From positions 1 through 11,161 of the forward strand of contig NZ_CALIBB010000090.1 in NCBI RefSeq assembly GCF_938045595.1: a stretch of 11,161 nt of DNA, read 5' to 3'. The notes under the pieces are model-generated. The model saw nothing but the letters and a program-made list of their open reading frames with translations, ran no database searches and was not told the origin of the DNA. Position numbers and translations under genes: made by a program. This DNA comes from an uncultured Campylobacter sp. Lineage in GTDB: Bacteria > Campylobacterota > Campylobacteria > Campylobacterales > Campylobacteraceae. Of the stretch, positions 1-6,460 are shown piece by piece (within the stretch, counting starts at the first letter, position 1; the number at the start of each line of letters is the position of its first letter).

Positions 1-1425
1 TTAGCGCTTACGCCGTCGCAAAAGGCGCTCGGCAAATACCTTTTCGTAGCGATTGCGTTGTTTGCATTTCAAGCCTTCATCGGCGGCTTTGTTGCGCACT
101 ATACGATTGAGGGTCAGTCCTTTTTCGGGCTTGATATTTCGCAATATATCCCTTACTCGCTAGCTCGCACCTGGCACGTGCAGGCGTCCATTTTCTGGAT
201 CGCTACGGGCTTTTTGGCGGCGGGATTGTTTCTAGCTCCGATCATCAACGGCGGCAAGGATCCGAAATTTCAAAAGCTCGGCGTGGACGCGCTTTTCTAC
301 GCGCTTCTTTTCTTGGTCGTCGGCAGCTTCGCGGGCGAATACATGGCGATTGCGGGCAAGATGGATCCAAGCAGCAGCTTCTGGATCGGACATCAAGGAT
401 ATGAGTATTTAGACCTCGGTAGAATTTGGCAGCTGATACTGTTCGTGGGTCTTGTGATCTGGATGGTGCTCGTGCTTCGCGGCTTTATCGCGGGCTTTAG
501 AGCCGAGGGCGATAAGAATTTATTGGCGATCTTTACCGCTTCGGTTATCGCCGTGGGGCTTTTTTACGGCGCGGGACTATTTTACGGACAGCGCTCGCCG
601 ATCCCTGTGATGGAGTATTGGCGCTGGTGGGTCGTGCACCTTTGGGTCGAGGGATTTTTCGAGGTTTTCGCGACGGCGTCTTTGGCGTTCGTATTCGCGT
701 CCTTGGGCTTAGTAAGCAAGAAATTTGCCACCTACACCTCGATTGCTAGCGCATCGATTTTCCTAATCGGCGGAATTCCTGGCACCTTCCATCACCTCTA
801 TTTTGCGGGCACCACTACGCCGATAATGGCTGTGGGTGCGAGCTTTTCGGCGCTTGAAGTCGTGCCTTTGGTGCTTTTGGGTTCGGAGGCGTTTCATTAC
901 TACAAGCTTCAATTCGCGCAGGATTGGGCCAAGCGTTTAAAATGGCCGCTTTACTGCTTCATCGCCGTGGCGTTTTGGAATATGCTGGGCGCGGGCGTTT
1001 TCGGCTTTTTAATTAATCCGCCGCTCGCACTATTTTACATTCAGGGCTTAAACACCACCGCGGTGCACGCGCATACGGCGCTATTTGGCGTATACGGCTT
1101 TTTGGCGCTCGGCTTCGTGTGGCTCGTGGCGCTGTATATTTACAAAGACAAAAACTTTGATGATACGCTGATGAAGATCGGCTTTTGGGCGCTAAATGCG
1201 GGTCTGCTTCTAATGGTGCTAATTTCGCTTCTTCCGGTTGGAATTTTGCAGGCGTTTGCGGCGATCGACGTGGGTATGTGGTACGCAAGAAGTGCGGAAT
1301 TCTTGCAAAAAGATAGCCTCTATGGGCTCCGCTGGGCGCGCATCATCGGCGATACGATCTTTTTGGTTGGAAGCGTGTGCTTCTTGCTTCAAATCGTGCG
1401 AATGATATTCTCACGCGCTAAATAG
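1..1425 (+). CDS. norB: Quinol-dependent nitric oxide reductase (qNOR/NorB type), 5'-truncated
   Basis: An integral inner-membrane heme-copper oxidase superfamily enzyme that reduces 2 NO to N2O with electrons from quinol. The reading frame is open from base 1, so the N-terminal part (probably well over 200 residues in this family) lies upstream; 474 residues are visible. Ligand motifs are intact, in visible numbering: H59 in a TWHVQ context (heme b ligand); H213 and E217, with a further E221, in HLWVEGFFE (FeB site histidine and glutamates); the H264-H265 pair in GTFHHLY (FeB); and H356 and H358 in VHAHT (heme b3 and heme b ligands). About twelve hydrophobic segments are visible. A TTG at 58 is only an internal leucine codon, not a start. 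A strong terminator follows, so it ends its transcript. The single-subunit quinol type is inferred from overall resemblance, because the N-terminal domain that separates qNOR from cNOR is missing here. Confidence 0.93.
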   Translation, partial: LALTPSQKALGKYLFVAIALFAFQAFIGGFVAHYTIEGQSFFGLDISQYIPYSLARTWHVQASIFWIATGFLAAGLFLAPIINGGKDPKFQKLGVDALFYALLFLVVGSFAGEYMAIAGKMDPSSSFWIGHQGYEYLDLGRIWQLILFVGLVIWMVLVLRGFIAGFRAEGDKNLLAIFTASVIAVGLFYGAGLFYGQRSPIPVMEYWRWWVVHLWVEGFFEVFATASLAFVFASLGLVSKKFATYTSIASASIFLIGGIPGTFHHLYFAGTTTPIMAVGASFSALEVVPLVLLGSEAFHYYKLQFAQDWAKRLKWPLYCFIAVAFWNMLGAGVFGFLINPPLALFYIQGLNTTAVHAHTALFGVYGFLALGFVWLVALYIYKDKNFDDTLMKIGFWALNAGLLLMVLISLLPVGILQAFAAIDVGMWYARSAEFLQKDSLYGLRWARIIGDTIFLVGSVCFLLQIVRMIFSRAK

Positions 1426-1453
1426 AGCCTTTGCGAGCTCTTATCGCTTGCTT

Positions 1454-1490
1454 GCCCCGCGGGAATTTTATATTCTTGCGGGGCTTTTTA
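1454..1490 (+). terminator. Intrinsic terminator of the NO reductase gene
   Basis: GCCCCGC at 1454-1460 pairs with GCGGGGC at 1478-1484. The stem continues inward through two G-U pairs and GAAT/ATTC to a 5-nt loop at 1467-1471, giving about 13 pairs. A T-run (1485-1489) and then more A/T follow. It lies 28 nt after the stop codon. Confidence 0.88.
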
Positions 1491-1503
1491 AATTTTACTC
1501 GGC

Positions 1504-1545
1504 TTCGCGCGAGCTTATTTTCGCGGACGATATTCGCGCAAGCTT
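1504..1545. repeat. Direct 13-mer pair between terminator and YqeY-family promoter
   Basis: TTCGCGCGAGCTT at 1504-1516 recurs as TTCGCGCAAGCTT at 1533-1545, with one mismatch and a 29-bp period. It sits in the 1426-1669 spacer, upstream of the promoter at 1628-1636. The role is unknown and chance or spacer drift is possible. Confidence 0.45.
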
Positions 1546-1627
1546 TAAATTTAGCCGTAAATCATGCTAAATCTTTAAAATTTTAAAATTTCATCCCCTT
1601 AAATTTACCCGAGCCAAATTTTAAATT

Positions 1628-1636
1628 TGCTACAAT
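1628..1636 (+). promoter_or_regulatory. Extended -10 promoter of the GatB/YqeY gene
   Basis: TGCTACAAT gives a TGN extension plus a TACAAT hexamer, the usual Campylobacter sigma-70 arrangement, preceded by A/T-rich tracts (1565-1627) and no clear -35. The expected transcript start is near 1643, leaving a leader of roughly 27 nt with an AAGGAG ribosome site at 1658-1663. Confidence 0.72.
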
Positions 1637-1669
1637 TCCGCCTGAAATTTCAACTTCAAGGAGCGAAAA

Positions 1670-2113
1670 ATGAATGTGCGAGAGCAAATTTTAGAAGACA
1701 TTAAAACGGCGATGAAAAGCGGCGATCACTTCCGCAGAGACAGCCTGCGGATGCTTAACGCCGCGCTTAAGCAGGTCGAGGTGGACGAGCGCATCAGCCT
1801 TAGCGACGAGCGCGTCTTTAGCATACTTCAAAGCGAGATCAAGCGCCGAAATGACTCCGCGGCGCAGTACCGCGCGGGCGGTCGCGACGATCTGGTGCAA
1901 AAAGAGCAGGGTGAGATCGAGATTATCGCGTCCTATCTGCCCGCGCAGCTGAGCGATGCCGAGCTTGCCACCGAGGTTGGCTCGCTAATCGCGCAGCTCG
2001 GTGCGAGCGGCGCAAAGGATATGGGGCGCGTGATGAAAGCCGCCAAAGAAGCGCTTGGTTCAAGTGTGGACGGCAAGCGGCTGAGCGAGGCGATTAAAGC
2101 GGCACTGAAGTAG
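1670..2113 (+). CDS. GatB/YqeY domain-containing protein
   Basis: A soluble 147-residue protein, full length for the YqeY family. The fold is related to the C-terminal tRNA-binding region of GatB (amidotransferase subunit B), but a role of the free-standing protein in tRNA metabolism is only inferred from that relationship. Family features visible are an N-terminal helix with AMKSGD and the DSLRMLNAALKQVEVDER stretch (residues 24-41), the AAQYRAGGRDDL segment (64-75) followed by KEQGEIEIIASYLPAQL (78-94), and the C-terminal MGRVMKA and DGKRLSEAIKAAL motifs (118-146). The ATG start is supported by AAGGAG seven bases upstream. It has its own promoter and appears monocistronic, flanked by a terminator upstream and a structured spacer downstream. 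Confidence 0.93.
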   Translation: MNVREQILEDIKTAMKSGDHFRRDSLRMLNAALKQVEVDERISLSDERVFSILQSEIKRRNDSAAQYRAGGRDDLVQKEQGEIEIIASYLPAQLSDAELATEVGSLIAQLGASGAKDMGRVMKAAKEALGSSVDGKRLSEAIKAALK

Positions 2114-2114
2114 A

Positions 2115-2150
2115 GCCGGGAATTTAAAAGCCGTGGCTTTGCTTCTCGGC
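2115..2150 (+). terminator. Possible weak terminator after the YqeY-family gene
   Basis: GCCGGGA (2115-2121) pairs with TCTCGGC (2144-2150) through one G-U pair, enclosing a small inner hairpin AAAGC/GCTTT (2127-2131, 2136-2140). It begins two bases after the stop codon. Only a short T-stretch (GGAGTTTT) follows, so termination is uncertain. Confidence 0.4.
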
Positions 2151-2163
2151 GGAGTTTTGCGGA

Positions 2164-2206
2164 ACGCAGAATTCCGTATCGAAATTCCGCACCAAAAATT
2201 CTGCGT
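2164..2206. repeat. Inverted repeat in the 2114-2344 spacer
   Basis: ACGCAGAATT at 2164-2173 and AATTCTGCGT at 2197-2206 are perfect 10-bp arms separated by 23 bp that themselves contain AATTCCG-type words. The whole spacer to 2344 is made of variations on GCGGAATTTT and GAAATTCCG, and I see no gene in it. Confidence 0.5.
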
Positions 2207-2344
2207 CGGGATTTTATAGCGCGGAATTTTGCACTGAAATTCCGAGCGTGAAATTTAAGGCGTAAAATTTTGCCGCTGAAATTTTTTGAGATAGAGCTTT
2301 GGCTGCGGAATTCATACGCTAATTTAAAATTTTAAAGGATCATC

Positions 2345-2962
2345 ATGAAAAAATTTATCGCGGTTTTACTAGCTGTCCTGCTTGTGGGGTGCCAGTGCAA
2401 ACAAAACGTAGTGCCCGGAGCGAATGAAACGCCCGAAAAAATCACGGCATTTTTCATAAACGACGGTAAAGAATACATCGTAGGCGAGAAACTCAGCTAT
2501 GTGCTGACGGATGGCTCATCGCTTAAGAAAATTTCGGAATTTTACGACGGCGGATACGCCAAGGGGCTTAAGCGCGAGTTTGTGCAGATCGAAGTGACGG
2601 ATGCGAAAAACGGCGAGGCGCGCGGCAGCTTCAGTGCTTTTTTAAACTCTGCCGCAGGAGCAGACGTCGCCAAAATCAAAGCTCTAGCGAACCGCATCGA
2701 AATCGATGAGAAAAAAGGCGAGATAGAAGCGATTTTCTACTTCGATGCGCGCGTCGTACAGATCAAAAATCTTAGCGAAATAATGAAGCCAAGCGATAGG
2801 CTGCGCTCTCCGATCCCGGCAAACATCGAGGTTAGGCCTGAACGCTGCGAGGGCAACGCCCTATTGTATACGATAAGCACCATCGTAGCTGTGCCGATAA
2901 TAATCGTGGGAACGGTACTGTTTTTGCCCGTGGTGATGATGCAGGAATATAGCCCGCGATAA
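2345..2962 (+). CDS. Putative lipoprotein with a hydrophobic C-terminus, function unknown
   Basis: I do not recognise this 205-residue protein. Its N-terminus is a classic lipoprotein signal: MKK, a leucine/valine-rich core, and a lipobox LVGC at residues 13-16, so C16 would be lipidated and the protein exported. A polar middle region (30-165) with alternating hydrophobic and charged residues looks like a compact beta-rich domain. Residues about 175-199 (TISTIVAVPIIIVGTVLFLP core) form a strongly hydrophobic stretch long enough to cross a membrane, followed by only a few residues. That is unusual for a lipoprotein and suggests a second membrane attachment. Two more cysteines occur at C18 and C168. 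The start is supported by AAAGGA at 2334-2339, five bases from the ATG. It lies 52 bp upstream of a two-pass membrane protein gene, which may be a partner. Confidence 0.82.
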   Translation: MKKFIAVLLAVLLVGCQCKQNVVPGANETPEKITAFFINDGKEYIVGEKLSYVLTDGSSLKKISEFYDGGYAKGLKREFVQIEVTDAKNGEARGSFSAFLNSAAGADVAKIKALANRIEIDEKKGEIEAIFYFDARVVQIKNLSEIMKPSDRLRSPIPANIEVRPERCEGNALLYTISTIVAVPIIIVGTVLFLPVVMMQEYSPR

Positions 2963-2998
2963 TAAAAGCCGTAAAATTCCGTATCTTGCAGCGAAACT

Positions 2999-3004
2999 TA
3001 CAAT
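2999..3004 (+). promoter_or_regulatory. Possible -10 element just upstream of the membrane protein gene
   Basis: TACAAT ends ten bases before the ATG at 3015, so a transcript starting about seven bases downstream would be leaderless or nearly so. There is no TG extension and no clear -35. The call rests on the hexamer, plus the absence of a ribosome-binding site for the next gene. Confidence 0.3.
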
Positions 3005-3014
3005 GTAATGATCG

Positions 3015-3650
3015 ATGAAGCTCGGCGAAATTTGGCATAACTTAGATCGTAAGTTCGATCTATTTATGATCGCATTTTATTTGGCGGCGATGTGGTACGG
3101 ATTTCTTTTTAGCTTGAATCCTAAAAGCTTAGATGATCTGAAAATTGCGAATGGAATAATCATGGATGTCGGAAGCGATGATGGGCGCGAATATATGCAG
3201 ATTTTTACGGATGAGCGCAAATTTATCAAAGTCTTTTTAAATGGCGATACGGATAATTTAACCTCCTTTTATAAAAATAAAATTTTGCTCAATGCAGCAA
3301 TTGCTGAAGCTAATTTTAAGCGGTCAGGAGCGGACGAGTGGCAAGGCGTGAATATCAAGCCTTCTATTTCGCTAATCGCATACGAATGGCTGGAAGGCAA
3401 GCGAGTTAAAGCTTGGTATCAAAGCCGTCCGTTTCCGTTTCAAGATCGCGGCACGGCATATCAAGTTTTATTTTTGGATTACAATGCAAGCGCCGATCCG
3501 CCGCAGCGCGAGTATCTGATGAAATTCAGATATGACAAATACGCTACGACGGATGATAAATTTACAGCTATGGTATTTGGAGCCTTGACGCTCATTTTTC
3601 TTGCGATTATGGCGGGTAAATTTTATAAAGCATGGCGCCAACTACAATAA
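3015..3650 (+). CDS. Two-pass membrane protein with periplasmic domain, function unknown
   Basis: A 211-residue protein I do not recognise. Hydrophobic segments at about residues 16-34 and 183-202 flank a polar domain (35-180). Positive residues at both ends (DRK near 11-13; KFYKAWRQ at 202-209) suggest both termini are cytoplasmic and the domain is periplasmic. An in-frame stop lies nine bases upstream (TAA at 3006-3008), so 3015 is the most upstream ATG possible; the next methionine, at 18, would cut into the first membrane segment. No Shine-Dalgarno sequence precedes the ATG, unlike most genes here. By eye the gene is more A/T-rich than its neighbours. It follows the lipoprotein gene by 52 bp and may be co-transcribed or leaderless. 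It is convergent with the AsmA-like gene. Confidence 0.8.
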   Translation: MKLGEIWHNLDRKFDLFMIAFYLAAMWYGFLFSLNPKSLDDLKIANGIIMDVGSDDGREYMQIFTDERKFIKVFLNGDTDNLTSFYKNKILLNAAIAEANFKRSGADEWQGVNIKPSISLIAYEWLEGKRVKAWYQSRPFPFQDRGTAYQVLFLDYNASADPPQREYLMKFRYDKYATTDDKFTAMVFGALTLIFLAIMAGKFYKAWRQLQ

Positions 3651-4003
3651 ACGTTGCGCCGCGAAATTTTAAGTAGCATCGGATAGGCTGAAAACAAGGC
3701 GCGCAGTATCGATACGAAGCATTTTAAAAGACGCTAGTTCGGCGCATAAAATTTTATCGCATATAGTGGCGGCGAGTAGGATAAGCTTACGGCGATAAAT
3801 TTAAATCGTCATCAAAAACAGATCGAAACGAGATTTAAAATTTTGATAAATAGCGTCCGCCGAGTTTTGAAATTTTGCGGCTCTAGCTGCGCCGGCTAGC
3901 GCGAAATTTTAAAATTTAAACTGCGCGAGATTTCAAAATTTCAAAATTTTAAATTTCGCGCTCGTTAGCAGTATCCATAAATTCCAAATGTTAAATGGGG
4001 CGG
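3651..4003. other. Convergent spacer rich in AAATTT words, no gene seen
   Basis: Ten AAATTT words occur between two converging genes, together with the long inverted repeat at 3899-3961. I find no ORF with a ribosome site and no RNA gene. The composition is typical of the other spacers in this window, but this one is more structured. Confidence 0.6.
3899..3961. repeat. Long imperfect inverted repeat, possible bidirectional terminator
   Basis: GCGCGAAATTT at 3899-3909 is complementary to AAATTTCGCGC at 3951-3961. The pairing continues inward (AAAATTT at 3911-3917 with AAATTTT at 3944-3950) after one bulged T, for about 18 pairs around a 26-nt loop. Beyond it, GCTA (3895-3898 region) and TTAGC (3965-3969) add partial symmetry. 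Because it lies between converging genes it could stop transcription from either side, but no clean T-tract follows. Confidence 0.55.
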
Positions 4004-4022
4004 ATGGGCTAAAATAGCCCAT
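4004..4022 (-). terminator. Perfect hairpin overlapping the AsmA-like gene stop codon
   Basis: ATGGGCTA at 4004-4011 and TAGCCCAT at 4015-4022 are perfect 8-bp arms around a 3-nt loop. On the minus strand the hairpin covers the last codons and the TAG stop. No T-run follows on the minus strand, so it may be a 3'-end stabiliser or a weak terminator. Confidence 0.45.
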
Positions 4023-6255
4023 TTATCAGCCCTTTAATCGCGTCAGATCTTTCCTTTTTCGCGTCGTTTTTGCTGCTGTTATCGTCCTTTTTCACGCCGA
4101 AAAGTTTGTCGATACCCTTGCCGATCTGCTTGTCGAGCTTGCCCTTTAGATAGTCCGATCGCACGTCGTATTTCGGCTCTTTGATCGTGCCGGTGATGTT
4201 TATCTCAAGATCGGTCTTTTCGATATTTGCTTTAACCGGCACCGAAATCGCGCCCGTTTTGCTATCCAGCGCGCCGCCGGTGACGTTTAGCTTGCTTTTT
4301 TGCGCGCTCATATCGGCGTTGAAATTGATTAAATTCTGCTTGATCGTGCCGTTTACTTTGGCGTCGTTATAGACCTCGCCGCCAAGATCACGGCCTAAAA
4401 TTTTGCCGATTTTATCGATCAATCCGCCGCTAGGAAGGCGGCCGTTGTTGATGATCGAGTCAAATTTTCCGCTGTGCGAGCTCGTATTATACGTAAGATT
4501 TGCGTTGCCCGTGCCGTCGTAAACGTGATCGATATTTAAAAGCGTCGTAAGCTCTTTGACGATGAAATTTTGGATTTTAAAGTTCGCTTCATCGCCTGCG
4601 ATCTGTCCGTTCAGCTCGCCGCCCGCGACCTTGGAATTTATGGTCGCAAACAGGCTCTTGCCGTCGTGCGAAAGCTCGCCCGTCGCGGCAATCTTGCCGT
4701 TTAGTCTGCGATTTAGAAAAAATTCTAGTCGCTGCAGACTCGGGATCAGCAGCGCGTAGTTTGCTTTAAGCGCTTTATTTTTGAGCTCGTAGGTGCCGTT
4801 TAGGCTCTGAAGCTGCGCCAGATCGGAGTTTGCGCTTACGCTAAAGGTCGCGACGGAGTTTTTGATATTTGTCTGCGCCTGCGCGTCCGCTTTCAGATCG
4901 CTCGGGAAGTTCTTGCCCGTCGCGCCGTCTAAAAATTTCTTAAAAATCACGCCGTTAGCGAGCGAAATTTGCGCCGTGCCGTTGATGCCGTCTTTTAAGC
5001 TTAACTTCGCATCGCCGTTTATCGTGCCGTTTCCGATCGCGTTGCCGTAAAACAGAGCCGAAAGCACGGCCAGATTTAGATTGCTCGCCTTAAGCTTTAG
5101 ATCGCTTAAATTTCCGCTCGCATTCAGGTTGCCGCCCATCGCGTTTAAATTTAAGTTTAGATTTTTAAGCTCATTTTGCGCTAAAGCCGCGCTAAGCTCG
5201 CCGTTTGCCTTGCCCTGTAGCTTCACTCCCAGGACGTTTTGCAGCGCGGCTAGATCGTTTGCGTTTAGCTTTGCGGACAGCTCGCCGTTTTTGTTTTTCA
5301 GGTCAAATTTGGCTCCCGCATCCGCTTTAAGCGCGTCTTTAAATGCTGAAATTTGCGAGTTTGAAAGCTCAAGCGTAGAAAAATCGGTCTTTAAATTTCC
5401 GTTTGCTTTAACGTCGCCTGAAATTTTACGCCCGATAAGGCTTTCGAGCTTCGCTAGATCGGGCAAATTCAGATTAAAATCTGAGTTTAAAGTTTTGTTT
5501 TTCAGATCAAATTCCGATTTTTCGGCGTTGATCTTGCCCAGAGTCGAATCGATCTTGCTTGCTGCTCGCAGGACGTCATTTTGTGCCGTGATGTCTGAGT
5601 TTAGCGTGATCTGCACGCCCTTTGGGATGGAGATATTCATATCTTTAAACGCAGATTCGTTTAGGATCAAATTTGAGCTCTTGATACTTGCGTTGCCCTC
5701 TGCACCGCCGCTGCTAGCCTTGATGTCTGAGAGAATGTCGATATTTCCTTTGGCGTAGATCGGTAGAGAGGCCACGGCAAGGGCTTTTTCGATATTTATA
5801 GCCTTAGCGTCGATTTGCAGATCAAGCGGGCTAAGGTCTTTTAAATTTGCCAAAAATTTTACGTTGCTATCAAAAATCCGCCCGCTGCCGTTGATGCCGA
5901 ATTTGCCAAGATCGCCTAAAATTTGCCCCTTAAGGCTTAGCCCTTCACTCGTTTTGATGCCGAGCTTGGCTAGATCGTGCGCGTTTGCGTCGTAGTTAAG
6001 ATCGAAAGAGCGCGCAAAAAGCGAGTATTTGCCCTTTACGTTTACGTTTGCAGCGTCATTTACGTTGGCGCTGATGTCCAGATCGCCGAAATTTAGATCG
6101 AATTTCTCAAGCTTTACGTCAAGGCCGCTTTTTTCTTTGATCAAATTTTCTATGTAAGGCTTGGTGAGATTGTTGCCAAAATCGCTGAAAAATATGCAGC
6201 CCGCGCCTACGATAAGCAGGATTAAAATTCCTGCGATTATGCCGAAAATTTTCAT
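4009..6255 (-). CDS. AsmA-like envelope protein
   Basis: A 748-residue protein with one N-terminal membrane anchor (about residues 3-24) and a long periplasmic body rich in Asn, Lys, Leu and Asp with dense short beta-strand patterns. This architecture matches the AsmA/TamB-type proteins, thought to bridge or influence lipid transport between the membranes; the role here is inferred from the family. The C-terminal region has the AsmA look: residues 569-600 (LLNIDHVYDGTGNANLTY) and 640-695 (short strands ending in ITGTIKEPKYDV), then a charged tail. Three copies of a roughly 40-residue module begin at 249, 317 and 489. The start is supported by AAGGGG (6266-6261 on the minus strand), five bases before the ATG. 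It is transcribed divergently from groES, from a TATAAT-containing promoter. The cysteine at 20 is not in a proper lipobox, so a membrane anchor is preferred. Confidence 0.85.
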   Translation of the reverse strand: MKIFGIIAGILILLIVGAGCIFFSDFGNNLTKPYIENLIKEKSGLDVKLEKFDLNFGDLDISANVNDAANVNVKGKYSLFARSFDLNYDANAHDLAKLGIKTSEGLSLKGQILGDLGKFGINGSGRIFDSNVKFLANLKDLSPLDLQIDAKAINIEKALAVASLPIYAKGNIDILSDIKASSGGAEGNASIKSSNLILNESAFKDMNISIPKGVQITLNSDITAQNDVLRAASKIDSTLGKINAEKSEFDLKNKTLNSDFNLNLPDLAKLESLIGRKISGDVKANGNLKTDFSTLELSNSQISAFKDALKADAGAKFDLKNKNGELSAKLNANDLAALQNVLGVKLQGKANGELSAALAQNELKNLNLNLNAMGGNLNASGNLSDLKLKASNLNLAVLSALFYGNAIGNGTINGDAKLSLKDGINGTAQISLANGVIFKKFLDGATGKNFPSDLKADAQAQTNIKNSVATFSVSANSDLAQLQSLNGTYELKNKALKANYALLIPSLQRLEFFLNRRLNGKIAATGELSHDGKSLFATINSKVAGGELNGQIAGDEANFKIQNFIVKELTTLLNIDHVYDGTGNANLTYNTSSHSGKFDSIINNGRLPSGGLIDKIGKILGRDLGGEVYNDAKVNGTIKQNLINFNADMSAQKSKLNVTGGALDSKTGAISVPVKANIEKTDLEINITGTIKEPKYDVRSDYLKGKLDKQIGKGIDKLFGVKKDDNSSKNDAKKERSDAIKGLINGLF

Positions 6256-6286
6256 TTCGTCCCCTTAAAATTTAAAATTTGAGGGT

Positions 6287-6315
6287 ATTATAGCCCTTAA
6301 AATTTAACGTTTGAA
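6287..6315 (-). promoter_or_regulatory. Promoter of the AsmA-like gene
   Basis: On the minus strand a perfect TATAAT (6292 down to 6287) lies 21 bases upstream of the AAGGGG ribosome site. A TTCAAA at 6315-6310, 17 bp further upstream, is a weak -35. The -10 is flanked by AGGG (6282-6285) and CCCT (6294-6297), which form a small dyad around it. A repressor site is possible but unproven. Confidence 0.6.
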
Positions 6316-6370
6316 ATCTCAATACTTGAGTTTAAATCACTAAAGTTTTATAAAAATTTTTCATAAACTA

Positions 6371-6399
6371 TTGACAAGATTTTAAATTTTGCATATAAT
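6371..6399 (+). promoter_or_regulatory. Consensus sigma-70 promoter of groES-groEL
   Basis: Perfect TTGACA (6371-6376) and perfect TATAAT (6394-6399) are separated by exactly 17 bp. A/T-rich tracts upstream (about 6335-6370) resemble an UP element. Predicted transcription starts near 6406, inside the CIRCE operator, so a bound repressor would block initiation. Confidence 0.9.
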
Positions 6400-6400
6400 C

Positions 6401-6427
6401 TTAGCACTCAAACACATTGAGTGCCAA
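6401..6427 (+). promoter_or_regulatory. CIRCE operator (HrcA-binding inverted repeat)
   Basis: TTAGCACTC at 6401-6409, nine bases, then GAGTGCCAA at 6419-6427. This matches the CIRCE consensus TTAGCACTC-N9-GAGTGCTAA at 17 of 18 arm positions, with C instead of T at 6425. CIRCE is the known target of the HrcA repressor in heat-shock operons. It overlaps the transcription start and lies in the 5' leader of groES. Confidence 0.93.
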
Positions 6428-6460
6428 TTTTAGAAATCACAAATCAAAGAAAGGACTGAA

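Noticed and set aside
5081..5758. 225-codon ORF on the + strand inside the AsmA-like gene
   Set aside because: It is antisense to a well-supported gene, has no ribosome site, and its Phe/Ser/Ala-rich composition is what the reverse strand of Lys/Asn/Asp/Leu-rich codons gives.
6196..6255. Lipoprotein signal in the AsmA-like protein (Cys at residue 20)
   Set aside because: The residues before the cysteine (G-A-G) do not fit a lipobox; an N-terminal membrane anchor is the normal AsmA arrangement.
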